A DNA stretch of 20,304 bases, taken from the IMG/VR virus record IMGVR_UViG_3300010370_000311, positions 1 to 20,304 of that record; one strand, given 5' to 3'. Source of the stretch: a virus. How positions within the stretch are numbered: the first letter of the stretch is position 1; each line of letters opens with the position of its first letter. The position numbers were made by a program, and so were the translations under genes. The notes beneath the pieces are model-generated. The model was not told the DNA's origin, did no database searches, and was given only the letters and a program-made list of their open reading frames with translations. Positions 7,799-15,432 of this stretch are shown here, one piece after another.

Positions 7799-9084
7799 CA
7801 GGCGTCAATCCCGAATGTTTGGCGGATGACGGCGCGCGTTGCGCCTCGAAGCTGCTCGTCGGTTGCTTTTGGGTTTTGCTCGCGAAGCTGCTGAAGGACT
7901 GCCTTGGACTGATCGCGAATGATGCTCCCCATGCGATCAAGTGGCAGCGTCTTGGCGGCGTCCTCGGCGTTTCCAGCCCATGGCTGACCGTTGAAGCCTT
8001 CCGACCGCAAGTACCGATAGCGGGCAATTGCAAGTTGCGTCTGCTTTATGACGCCGTCCATCTTGGCTTTGAATGCCGTTGGACCGTCGTCCATCGTCGG
8101 CACGGCCTTAGACAGCCGCTTGGCTTCCTCAACGCCCATAGCCGCGCCGGTCACTTCCTGGATGTATCGGTTCAGGTTCTCAACCGTGTCGCGGCGAAAC
8201 GTCGTGTATTCCGCATGGCGCTGAAGCACCTCGGGTGGCAGCTTTGCGCGAAGGGTGTCGAATTTATCCGCAAACGACACGCCAAATTGATTAGCCTGTT
8301 CTTCGAACGTCAAAAACTCTTTTTGGAACCCCTCCTTGATAGCCTTCATGCGGCCCATAAGCTCCGTGGCCTTGAACTCAGCCTTGTCCACGTCGCCGCG
8401 CACGTCCCTGCCGAGGGCGGCAGGGTTGGCAGCGTCCGCAAGCATTCGGCCAGCGTCGCCCTTGCCACGATATGCCATCATGAAGCCCAGGGCCTTCGCC
8501 TTGCTGGCAGGCATGGCCCCCATGGGGGTTTGCACGATTGGGTCTTGTGGCTGCTGCCCTGCGCCGGATGGCTGTTGTGGGGCTGCCTGCGTGCGAATGA
8601 GGTTCGGATCGGCTGACATCTCGTCAACCACGGGCTGCATGATTGCGGGTCTATTGGCCGGCGGGGCAAAGGACTGCGGGCGGACAGATGGCGGCGCTGC
8701 TGCGGGCGGTTGCCCGCCGCCAAGCTGCTGCAGAATGATTTGATCAAACACGTCCTTCTGTTCAGCCGCGCGCGCTTGCGCAAGGGTCAGCTTGGTTTGA
8801 GCTTCGAGTTGCTGCCGCTGCAACGGGTTCAGGCTCATGGCGGCTTGGCCCTGGGCAAGCTGCTGCTCGAGAAGCTTCATGCGGATGGGATCTTGCGCCG
8901 CCTCGCGCGACATCCGCTGTTCTTCGAAGCCAAGCCGGCGCTGGTCCATCGCCATGCGCTCTTTCTGCATGGCTTGGTCACGCTCCATCTGCTGGCGCTG
9001 GAAATACCGGCCAAGACCCTGGTTGATCGGGTCGAAGTCGAGTTGGCCTTGGATGCCCATCAAATACTGCGGAAGACTTGGCAT
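7798..9084 (-). CDS. Helical internal virion/ejection protein (P22 gp20-like slot)
   Basis: A 428-residue protein in the ejection-gene slot. Residues about 30-115 are a long Gln/Arg/Glu/Met-rich helix with coiled-coil character (for example RQQMERDQAMQKERMAMDQR). A Pro/Gln-rich flexible linker follows (about 125-185), then a helical C-terminal half with no enzyme motif. Alpha-helical, low-complexity proteins at this position in P22-like phages are packaged in the head and expelled into the host cell; that role is inferred from position and composition. A good ribosome-binding site, AGGGG, lies five bases before the ATG. This gene is preceded by the largest intergenic gap in the window (93 nt), which breaks the otherwise overlapping gene chain and may contain a regulatory site. 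Confidence 0.7.
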   Translation of the reverse strand: MPSLPQYLMGIQGQLDFDPINQGLGRYFQRQQMERDQAMQKERMAMDQRRLGFEEQRMSREAAQDPIRMKLLEQQLAQGQAAMSLNPLQRQQLEAQTKLTLAQARAAEQKDVFDQIILQQLGGGQPPAAAPPSVRPQSFAPPANRPAIMQPVVDEMSADPNLIRTQAAPQQPSGAGQQPQDPIVQTPMGAMPASKAKALGFMMAYRGKGDAGRMLADAANPAALGRDVRGDVDKAEFKATELMGRMKAIKEGFQKEFLTFEEQANQFGVSFADKFDTLRAKLPPEVLQRHAEYTTFRRDTVENLNRYIQEVTGAAMGVEEAKRLSKAVPTMDDGPTAFKAKMDGVIKQTQLAIARYRYLRSEGFNGQPWAGNAEDAAKTLPLDRMGSIIRDQSKAVLQQLREQNPKATDEQLRGATRAVIRQTFGIDA

Positions 9085-9177
9085 GCTAACCCCTATTCTT
9101 GAGGGTGCTTAAGGTATCGTTTGGGACACTCAATCGCCGGAACTGTCCCTATTTGTCCCTTGACAGATCAACGCTTG
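9085..9177 (-). promoter_or_regulatory. Intergenic gap with three helically phased GGGACA motifs
   Basis: This 93-nt gap is the longest in the window. On the minus strand GGGACAAATAGGGACA (9159-9144) gives two direct copies exactly 10 nt apart, and an inverted copy TGTCCC lies at 9128-9123, 21 nt centre to centre from the second. Spacings of one and two helical turns are typical of protein-binding half-sites. The second and third copies could also pair as a six-base stem with a 15-nt loop. No U-tract follows, so it is not an ordinary terminator, and I could not find a convincing -35/-10 pair. Function unknown. Confidence 0.4.
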
Positions 9178-9918
9178 TTAGGTGCGGGCTCCGTAGCCGT
9201 TGAGATAGCCCTGCAGGGAGTTGATGCCGCCCATCTTGCCCGTGGCTTCCTGCGCTACCGGAGCCATGCCGCCTAATCCGCCGCCGTACAGGCTCGCCGC
9301 AATGCCACCGAGCTTGATCAGGTTATTTGGCAAGATGCTGTCAGCCGCCGAGCGTGCGTTGGCGTACTGGATCGAATTGCCCGCCTGCTGCTGGCCAAGC
9401 CCCATGCGCATCTGGCCAAGATTGTTGCCAAGGCTGCTGTCCATCCCAGCCATGGCCGACGATGCGCCATAGCCCTGCTGGCCGATGCCGGCGAGACGGT
9501 TGAGATAGGCCTCATAGTCCTGGCTTCCACGATCAAGCATGGCGCGGCTCATGGCGAGACGGCTGTTGCCGCTGTCCAGCATGCCCATCTGATTAAAGCG
9601 CCGTGACATCGCTCGCGTGGCCATGTCCTCGTTGTGCTGCCGGAATGGGTCTTCACCTGCGTATTCCGCGAGCGCGCTGCGCTGCGCATCGGCTCCGTTC
9701 AAGCCCAGATAGGTTCCATAGCGCTGGTTGGCCTGTCCGCCCTGCGTAGCGTAGGGCTGCAGATAGCCCTTGGCCTGCGTGTTGTAGCGCTCCATCTGCT
9801 CGCGGCCTTGGTCATAGCCGCCCTGCAGCGCCGCCGACGATTGCTGATAAGCTTGGTCGGCGTATTTCTTCTGATTGGCACCCGTGAATGAACCAAGAAG
9901 CGATCCAAGTGAGGGCAT
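9178..9918 (-). CDS. Small ejection/internal virion protein (P22 gp7/gp14 or T7 gp14-like slot)
   Basis: A 246-residue protein that starts MPSLGSLLGSFTG, a hydrophobic Gly/Ser N-terminus typical of the first ejection-type protein in many podoviruses, often annotated as DNA transfer or internal virion protein. The body is helical and rich in Gln, Tyr, Gly and Ala (KKYADQAYQQSSAALQGGYD, later DEDMATRAMSRR-type helices around residue 95-105). A Gly-rich hydrophobic stretch (about 200-225, KLGGIAASLYGGGLGG) could contact membrane. No catalytic motif is present. It starts three bases after the stop of the LamG gene and is followed by the 93-nt gap. Role inferred from composition and gene order. 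Confidence 0.68.
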   Translation of the reverse strand: MPSLGSLLGSFTGANQKKYADQAYQQSSAALQGGYDQGREQMERYNTQAKGYLQPYATQGGQANQRYGTYLGLNGADAQRSALAEYAGEDPFRQHNEDMATRAMSRRFNQMGMLDSGNSRLAMSRAMLDRGSQDYEAYLNRLAGIGQQGYGASSAMAGMDSSLGNNLGQMRMGLGQQQAGNSIQYANARSAADSILPNNLIKLGGIAASLYGGGLGGMAPVAQEATGKMGGINSLQGYLNGYGART

Positions 9919-9921
9919 GCG

Positions 9922-10668
9922 TCAAGCCTCCAAGATAGGCGGTCCATCGCTCGTGTAGTTTGACGAGTCGATGTTATTGAGCGTGTGGTCGTGGGTTGAC
10001 CCGGCGTCGTTGCCGAGGTTGTTCGCGTCTTCGAAGTCGAAGAAAAAGCCGTTGTTGCCGTAGGTCGGCGCGGGGGATGGCTTGGCTTTCCAGATGCCGC
10101 CATCCAGAGCCCCGAAATCACTGACACTCGCGGTCGTCGTGTCCATCCAGTGGTAGCGCGCGATCTTGCCGCCGAAGTAGTCGCCGCTCACCTGATCGCG
10201 CCCGATCTGATGCGCCAGGGTCAGGCCGATCGTTGATGTGCCATCGTAAGCGGTCGTTACCGTCTTGAGCGTTTCGGTGCCGTTGACCCAGAACCTCACG
10301 CGCTCGCCGCTGGCCGCGCCGAAGTTGATGACCACAAACACATGAAACCACGTATTGGCGACCAGCGCGGCCGTCGTCGAGGTCACGAGGCACTTTGTCG
10401 AGAGCGCTGGCGCGGCCCGCTCGTGATAAACAAGCTGATTGCTTGAGTTGATATAGAGCCGCCCGTCAGACGTTGACTGCGCCGCGCTCATGATAGGATC
10501 GTTGCTTGTCGCCGTCGTGCGGTACACCCACACAGACCATGCCCGCGTGTGGGCCGGGAAGCTGTTCGCAACGGGCGTTCGGTTCAGATACTCATCCGTG
10601 CCGTTCAGGATCAGCGCCGGCGCTTGCCTGCCGCTGGCGAAGTGTCCAGTCGGATAAATCAACGGCAT
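9922..10668 (-). CDS. LamG/concanavalin A-like lectin-fold virion protein
   Basis: A 248-residue beta-sandwich protein. The LamG-like pattern runs through most of the chain: ALILNGTDEYLNRTP near residues 18-32, AWSVWVYR (about 43-50), RLYINSSNQLVYH (about 70-82), NTWFHVFVVINF (about 104-115), RVRFWVNGTE (about 122-131), and GGKIARYHW (about 165-173). The end NGFFFDFEDANNLGND is a familiar close to this kind of phage protein. It is probably a structural carbohydrate-binding or head/tail decoration protein; no glycosidase residues can be named. Its ATG shares one base with the upstream stop (TGATG). It stands between the tail hub/needle slot and the ejection genes, so it is likely in the virion. 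Confidence 0.8.
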   Translation of the reverse strand: MPLIYPTGHFASGRQAPALILNGTDEYLNRTPVANSFPAHTRAWSVWVYRTTATSNDPIMSAAQSTSDGRLYINSSNQLVYHERAAPALSTKCLVTSTTAALVANTWFHVFVVINFGAASGERVRFWVNGTETLKTVTTAYDGTSTIGLTLAHQIGRDQVSGDYFGGKIARYHWMDTTTASVSDFGALDGGIWKAKPSPAPTYGNNGFFFDFEDANNLGNDAGSTHDHTLNNIDSSNYTSDGPPILEA

Positions 10669-11225
10669 CAGGCAAACGCCTTCACTGCAACGCCGTACAT
10701 GGATGACCCGTCAGAAATGAACGTCAGCAGGTCAATTGAGCTTGCCGCCGTGGTAAGCGTAGGAGCCGTTCCGCTCGGCCATTTGTACGCCGCGCCATAG
10801 CCCAGCGTCCGCGATCCAGTGCCGTCTTGTCTGACGATCAGCTGATAGGTGCCGCCCGCCTTCATGTTCGTTGGATTTGCCAACGTGCGGTTGCCGCCGA
10901 GCGTCACCGTTGCAACCTGTCCCGTGTCGAGGTTCCACGCGATATTGGCCGCATCCGTCAACGTCGCCATGGCAAAGTATTGCTGGCCAGACCACGCGTT
11001 GACGCCATTGAGCAGCGGCACGGTTTCGCCAGATGTGCCGATGTTCTCGGTTGCTGCGGTCCCGAACGTCGGGAACCCGCCAACGTCGCCAGACAACGCC
11101 GTCAACGTGCTATCGATGCTGTTGAGCAGCTTCGTGGCGTCGAAGAACCATTTGTACCAGGGCTCGCGGAACCGGCCTTGCTCAAGCGTCCCGGATTCAT
11201 GGGCGGGCGGTAGTGTCAGGCTCAT
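10668..11225 (-). CDS. Tail knob/needle-slot protein with fibre-like C-terminal domain
   Basis: A 185-residue protein. Residues 1-45 contain a conserved-looking attachment segment (REPWYKWFFDATKLLNSIDS) followed by a short helix. From about residue 95 a fibre-type beta domain appears: ATVTLGGNRTLANPTNMKAG, then YQLIVRQDGTGSRTLGYG and WPSGTAPTLTTAASSIDLL. This C-terminal domain is common in phage fibre and head-spike proteins and probably trimerises. The gene follows the gp10-like hub with an ATGA overlap, where P22 encodes its tail needle gp26, so a short needle or knob is plausible. It is much shorter in coiled coil than gp26, so the assignment is positional and a head or tail decoration protein is possible. 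Confidence 0.65.
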   Translation of the reverse strand: MSLTLPPAHESGTLEQGRFREPWYKWFFDATKLLNSIDSTLTALSGDVGGFPTFGTAATENIGTSGETVPLLNGVNAWSGQQYFAMATLTDAANIAWNLDTGQVATVTLGGNRTLANPTNMKAGGTYQLIVRQDGTGSRTLGYGAAYKWPSGTAPTLTTAASSIDLLTFISDGSSMYGVAVKAFA

Positions 11226-12667
11226 GCGGCGATCTTCGCCCCATCAGCGGCGATGGATAGGAACGTCTTCACGACCTTGGCCGAGGCCGAGAACTTGTAG
11301 CTGATGCCACGGTGATCCGACGTGCCAAGCGCATGCCAGGCTAGCCGCTTGTTGCTGTTGCCCTGCCGTCCGAGCGCGCGGCTCAATTCGGTGCCCCACG
11401 TCTCGCCGTCGCGGCTCATGGCCATTGTGACCATGGGATCAAGATCAGCCGGCGTGGTCGTGTTGAGGCCAACGCCCGTAACGCAATCGAGATAAAGCGC
11501 ATTCGTCTCGATTTGATCGGGGAACGCATGCACGGGCGGCGTCTGCACCGTCATGACAAGTTGCGTTCCCGCTTCGTCATTGGCTGATGGATCAACAAAG
11601 TAAAGATTGGGCGAACTGCGATGCCCACCGACAACGCGGCCACCGAGTACCATCGTCGTCCCGATGTTCCAGTGCCCTTGGCCGTAACTCTGCCGCTCAT
11701 GCCACAGGCTCGTTGCCGTGTCATAGACCCACGTCGTCACGCCGGGGATGGTCCAAGCCATGTAGGCGTGACCGGCATCCGTCCAGCTCATGCCGACAAT
11801 GGTTGACGGGTCGGCGCAGTCGCGCATGTCCCGGTCAACGTCGGGACGGCTGATTGGACGCGCCGTATAGCCGTCGAGAATAGAAATCGCAGCATACGCC
11901 CCGTCTTTGTCGGTCGTCGCCCAGGCGATGGCGTCCGTGACCAGATCAGGCCGGATGATCGGGGCGGACACCACCGAAGCGGCGGACCAGCAGCCGACGC
12001 GGCTCGATTGTGAACGCTGGAAGGGGAAACCATCATTGCTGCCGGTGTAGTCCCAGACCTCAAACGACCGCTGGCCAAAAGCAATAACGCTGGTTCCACG
12101 TGAAACCGCCCGCAGAAGCCCGTCAGGATCAGACTGCGCTGCAGTGATAGCGAGACCATCCCACCCGGTCGCGTCGTTGATCTCGCTGGCCCTGAGATAG
12201 CCGTCAGGCGATGACGTGACGAAATGGTTAGCCACGGAGCAAACCGAGTTTGGCGAGCCAAAGTCAGTATCAGTGATGTCAACGACCGCGCCGCCCTGGA
12301 TGAATTTTCCCAGGCCATCGCAAACGATCATGGTTTGCGCGCCAGCCGCGCGAGAGTTGCGCGCCATGGTGACGAGACCGTCCGAAGGCATGCCGCCGAG
12401 AACTGTGCTCGTGCCGCCAGCTTCAAACTGATGCACGACGCGACCACACACGGCATAGCCCACGCCATCGACCTCGATCATGGCGCGAACACCGCCAGAG
12501 CCCGACAGCGTGCCGAGTGCGGTCAGGCCCGCCACGGCATGGGTCGAGACCTTAACCCGCTGCTCATCACCCACGACCTCGGCACGGCAATTGATCAGCC
12601 GCGCGATGCCTTCAAGCGGCGATTTGCCTTTGTTGCTTTGCGTGCCGAGAGCAATCGGAAATCTCAT
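11222..12667 (-). CDS. P22 gp10-like tail hub / packaged-DNA stabilisation protein
   Basis: A 481-residue protein, close to the length of P22 gp10 (about 470). Gp10 forms a hexameric ring under the gp4 adaptor that retains packaged DNA and carries the needle and spikes. The N-terminus (MRFPIALGTQSN, then SPLEGIARLINCRAEVVG) and the repeated beta blades (for example YAVCGRVVHQFE, TDAIAWATTDKDGAYAAI, SYGQGHWNIGTTMVLGGRVV) match this family's beta-propeller-like build. Also recognisable is the stretch SPDGYLRASEINDATGWDGL. It directly follows the gp4-like gene with an ATGA overlap, the same order as in P22. Confidence in the family is good; the exact stoichiometry here is taken from P22. Confidence 0.83.
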   Translation of the reverse strand: MRFPIALGTQSNKGKSPLEGIARLINCRAEVVGDEQRVKVSTHAVAGLTALGTLSGSGGVRAMIEVDGVGYAVCGRVVHQFEAGGTSTVLGGMPSDGLVTMARNSRAAGAQTMIVCDGLGKFIQGGAVVDITDTDFGSPNSVCSVANHFVTSSPDGYLRASEINDATGWDGLAITAAQSDPDGLLRAVSRGTSVIAFGQRSFEVWDYTGSNDGFPFQRSQSSRVGCWSAASVVSAPIIRPDLVTDAIAWATTDKDGAYAAISILDGYTARPISRPDVDRDMRDCADPSTIVGMSWTDAGHAYMAWTIPGVTTWVYDTATSLWHERQSYGQGHWNIGTTMVLGGRVVGGHRSSPNLYFVDPSANDEAGTQLVMTVQTPPVHAFPDQIETNALYLDCVTGVGLNTTTPADLDPMVTMAMSRDGETWGTELSRALGRQGNSNKRLAWHALGTSDHRGISYKFSASAKVVKTFLSIAADGAKIAA

Positions 12668-13287
12668 TCCGTGTCCTCGTATCGGCGCGTGGTTGTTCTG
12701 GTTAGAGCGTTGTCAAACCGGGCTGGCGGCGGGATGATGAAATCGGCCTGCAGCGTTGTCCAAGCGTTGGACGCGGCGCGGGCCAGCAGCGGGCTAACCG
12801 GCTTGCCGAAGTCTTCGGCAACAGCCATCGCCAGCATATCGATGACGCCGGCCTCGTGCTTGCGAGGATACTGCCCTTTCAGCCATTCGACGCCGTCGAA
12901 AATAGCCACGTCGTTGACGCTCCACGTCGTCACGTCGTCAAGCGTCGTCGTTCCGGCCACGCTCACCTTGTAGAAATGGCCTTGCGTCCCGGTGGCGCTG
13001 GTCAGCGTTGGCGTGTTCGTTGACGCATTCCATGTGCCCTGGCTGACCAGGAGGTCAACAGTCTCGCTGTCGATGCCAGCCGGCGGGATTACAAAGAAAA
13101 ACTCATCATCAAGGGTCATGTCGGCGTGCTTCACGTCCACGCCGGACGCCTGCCACGCGTGCATCATGTCGTTGAGGGCACCAAGAGTATAGTCCGCGTA
13201 TTCAGCCGCAGCAGCTTCGCCCGTGCCGATCGACACGACACGAATCCGCCGCAGCGCTGATGTAACGATTTCACGAACCGTGCTCAT
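12664..13287 (-). CDS. P22 gp4-like head-tail adaptor with inserted beta domain
   Basis: A 207-residue protein that would join portal and tail hub. The N-terminal helices (TVREIVTSALRRIRVVSIGT, then YTLGALNDMMHAWQASGVDV) and the C-terminal helical part (KHEAGVIDMLAMAVAEDFGK, then ARAASNAWTTLQADF) fit the gp4/tail-accessory family found after coat genes in P22-like phages. Between them, residues about 83-138 (GTWNASTNTPTLTSATGTQG to VAIFDGVEWLKG) form a small beta unit that I know from phage fibre and decoration proteins. Simpler relatives go straight from the 'DDEF' strand to the C-terminal helices, so this looks like an insertion. No gp4-type lysozyme residues can be named. GGGGG lies a few bases upstream of the ATG; the stop overlaps the next start. 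Confidence 0.8.
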   Translation of the reverse strand: MSTVREIVTSALRRIRVVSIGTGEAAAAEYADYTLGALNDMMHAWQASGVDVKHADMTLDDEFFFVIPPAGIDSETVDLLVSQGTWNASTNTPTLTSATGTQGHFYKVSVAGTTTLDDVTTWSVNDVAIFDGVEWLKGQYPRKHEAGVIDMLAMAVAEDFGKPVSPLLARAASNAWTTLQADFIIPPPARFDNALTRTTTRRYEDTE

Positions 13288-13303
13288 GGTGCCCCCGTTA
13301 GCT

Positions 13304-14542
13304 TTAGGTGCCGCTCAAGCGCGTTGCGAGACGCGGATCGATGATCTTGCGGCCATAGAGCACGTCGAGACGCCATTTGCTGATGTCGTTCGTGCCGTCA
13401 TAGATCGGGATCACGCGGACCGAGATGCCCTTGTAGGACTGACGCGATCCGTTGTAAGCGGCCTGCGGCATTTCCATCGGCACGAAGGCCACGCCCATGG
13501 TATTCTTGTGGAACACGAGATTTTGACGGTAGGCCGTCGATGCCGAGCCGACAACGGTAATTGCGGCGTTGTCGGCAGGCGCAGCGTTGACCGTCTGATG
13601 CGGGCCTGACGTGATGATCGGCGGCGAGATCGTTGCCGTGAGGTTACCTGTTCCATCCGACGACACGTCAGCCGTGACAACGAACTGCTGAAGAACGCCC
13701 GTCGTCACCTTGGTCTTGGGGTTTACCATCTGCACGTTGGCAATTGTGAAGATGTCGCCCGCCTTGAGGCGGTTGGCCGCCGCCGCCGTCCAGCCGTCAG
13801 TGATGAGCGATTGCGTCCACGTATTCTTGGCGGTGTCATAGGTCACGTTCTGCGAAGCACCGTTGACGAGCGGAGTGCCGCCGAGCGGGCCAACAGTGTG
13901 GGTCGGCACGACCTGCGACATGAGCGTATCGATGCCGCCCACCATGCCCATCTCGCCACGGCGGAAGGCATCACTGGCCACCTGGTTGATGTAGAGCGCG
14001 GTCTGTGACCCAACGAGGCCCCAATAGTCGGTCGGCGCGAACGCTGCCGCACGGTCGGCTTGCGGGACCGCCATGATATCAAGGCGCTCGGGGGCCTTCG
14101 CGAAGTCGGCGAACGAATCCACGGTGTTGCCCGGCGTTCCCACCCAATTGTAGATGCCGCGATACATTTGCGTCAGAACGTCGTTGGTGATGTCGTTGAC
14201 CAGGCTCGACATGGCCGGCTTGATCACGCGCTCAGACAGGTCGTCGATTTTCAGCGTGAGTTCTGTCGACGTGAACTCAAAGTCGATGCCTTTCTGTTGG
14301 TCGACCGTCAGTGTCGTCTTGCCTTCGATCACGTCTTGCGTCGACAGCGTCGCGCCAGATCGAACGGTGAAGTCGGCCGGACGACGGATCGAGATCGTGT
14401 CACCGATCTTGTAGCCGTTGACAGAGTTGCTAAACTCGCTTTCGTGGGCGCGGTGCATGCGCTTCAGAATGCCGAGTTCGTTTTCGAGGATGATCAGCGC
14501 CTCTTTGGCGACGATATCTGCGGTCAGTGACGTGTTAGCCAT
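13304..14542 (-). CDS. Major capsid protein, P22 gp5-like (HK97 fold)
   Basis: A 412-residue coat protein, slightly shorter than P22 gp5 (430). The N-terminus (ANTSLTADIVAKEALIILEN, then FSNSVNGYKIGDTISIRRPA) and the block TLSTQDVIEGKTTLTVDQQK followed by IDFEFTSTELTLKIDDLSER are typical of the P22 coat family, as is VIKPAMSSLVNDITNDVLTQ. The latter half is beta-rich with Gly/Ala/Asn/Val repeats, consistent with the inserted domain of this family, and the end (ISKWRLDVLYGRKIIDPRLA) is also family-typical. It should assemble the icosahedral shell around the scaffold encoded just upstream. AGGAAAG lies about 11 nt before the ATG. The 20-nt spacing from the scaffold and the strong local site fit high expression. 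Confidence 0.93.
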   Translation of the reverse strand: MANTSLTADIVAKEALIILENELGILKRMHRAHESEFSNSVNGYKIGDTISIRRPADFTVRSGATLSTQDVIEGKTTLTVDQQKGIDFEFTSTELTLKIDDLSERVIKPAMSSLVNDITNDVLTQMYRGIYNWVGTPGNTVDSFADFAKAPERLDIMAVPQADRAAAFAPTDYWGLVGSQTALYINQVASDAFRRGEMGMVGGIDTLMSQVVPTHTVGPLGGTPLVNGASQNVTYDTAKNTWTQSLITDGWTAAAANRLKAGDIFTIANVQMVNPKTKVTTGVLQQFVVTADVSSDGTGNLTATISPPIITSGPHQTVNAAPADNAAITVVGSASTAYRQNLVFHKNTMGVAFVPMEMPQAAYNGSRQSYKGISVRVIPIYDGTNDISKWRLDVLYGRKIIDPRLATRLSGT

Positions 14543-14562
14543 TGTGGGTCAGTCTTTCCTAA

Positions 14563-15360
14563 TCAGCCCTTGCTGCGGCCCGCGTACCATTTCGCGTATT
14601 CGTCCATACTCATGTTGGCCGGATCTTTGGCCGATGGGCTGGACGCGCCGGAAACGGTCGGGGGTGGCGGTGGGGCGGTTGAGTGCCGACGCGGTGAAGG
14701 GCCAGCGCTCAGCTTGGCTTCAATCCGCGCTACTTCTGCCGCTTGTCGATGCGGGGGCAGACCGGAAATCCTGTGCGCCTCGTTCAGGTTCTTGCCGAGC
14801 CAGTAAGTCAGCTCCGCTGCCTTGTCGGATTCGGCGATGATCTCGGTTGTTTCGTTGGCAAATGGCACATAGGCCAGCCCCCGGAACACGTCGTCAAAGT
14901 CGGGCATCCGATCGCGCGCGGCGTCAACTTTCTGCTGATACTCGGTTGCCCTCATTTGCTGCACGCGGGCCTCTTGAGCCTTGGCAGCAGCGACGGCTTC
15001 CTCGTATCGCTCGGCCTTCACGACGCTTTTCAGTCGCGCCGTGTCCTGCTGCTCATAGGGCAAACTGTCGAAGGGCTGCGCGTGCAGCTTCTCGAGTTCG
15101 CCCCGGAGTCGATCGACCTCTTTCAGCGCGATTGATCGCTCTGCTTCGGCCTGCTTCTTGGCGGCATGGATTTGGCCAATACGCTCACTTACGGTCTGCT
15201 TTGGCTTCTTTGCGGCTTCGTCCTCTTGAGACTGAGGCTCGGACTGGCCTTCGGCACTTTCGACCGGCGTCTTAGCCTGATCGGGAGACGGCAACTCGGA
15301 CACAACGGGTACTTTCACCTCCGGCTCAGCGCCGGGGGCGGGGATGGTTTCGGTGCTCAT
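14563..15360 (-). CDS. Capsid scaffolding protein (P22 gp8 slot)
   Basis: A 265-residue, highly charged helical protein between portal and coat, the invariable place of the scaffold in P22-like phages. The N-terminal 60 residues are acidic, Pro/Glu/Gln-rich and probably disordered (PGAEPEVKVPVVSELPSPDQ). A coiled-coil helix covers about residues 60-145 (for example IGQIHAAKKQAEAERSIALK and EVDRLRGELEKLHAQ). A helical part follows, then a Pro-rich linker (STAPPPPPTVSG, about 225-236) and a short C-terminal segment (MSMDEYAKWYAGRSKG) with basic residues, the kind of element that contacts coat in known scaffolds. No protease motif is visible. It would guide shell assembly and then leave. The family is assigned by position and composition rather than by strong sequence identity. 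Confidence 0.82.
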   Translation of the reverse strand: MSTETIPAPGAEPEVKVPVVSELPSPDQAKTPVESAEGQSEPQSQEDEAAKKPKQTVSERIGQIHAAKKQAEAERSIALKEVDRLRGELEKLHAQPFDSLPYEQQDTARLKSVVKAERYEEAVAAAKAQEARVQQMRATEYQQKVDAARDRMPDFDDVFRGLAYVPFANETTEIIAESDKAAELTYWLGKNLNEAHRISGLPPHRQAAEVARIEAKLSAGPSPRRHSTAPPPPPTVSGASSPSAKDPANMSMDEYAKWYAGRSKG

Positions 15361-15384
15361 GATGATCTCGATTGCTGTTACTTT

Positions 15385-15396
15385 CGCCCGAAGGCG
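15385..15396 (-). other. UUCG tetraloop hairpin between portal and scaffold genes
   Basis: In the 72-nt gap 15361-15432 the minus-strand transcript reads CGCCUUCGGGCG, a perfect four-pair stem closed by the very stable C(UUCG)G tetraloop, followed by AAAG. It lacks a U-tract, so it is not a standard terminator. It may affect RNA processing or stability ahead of the scaffold and coat genes. It could also be chance: short GC stems are frequent at this base composition. Confidence 0.35.
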
Positions 15397-15432
15397 GGGT
15401 GTTACGCGGCAAGCAACAGAACGTCTTTTGAA

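Noticed and set aside
7139-8616. Plus-strand open frames of 251 and 265 codons opposite the ejection-slot genes
   Set aside because: Arg/Leu/His/Cys-rich translations without domains; each overlaps the other and opposes well-packed minus-strand genes.
9085-9177. Sigma-70-type promoter or rho-independent terminator in the 93-nt gap
   Set aside because: No -35/-10 pair with proper spacing was convincing, and the possible stem has a long loop and no U-tract.
13304-13680. Overlapping second reading frames in the coat gene region on either strand
   Set aside because: Short, Arg-rich shadows fully inside the coat gene with no ribosome-binding site.
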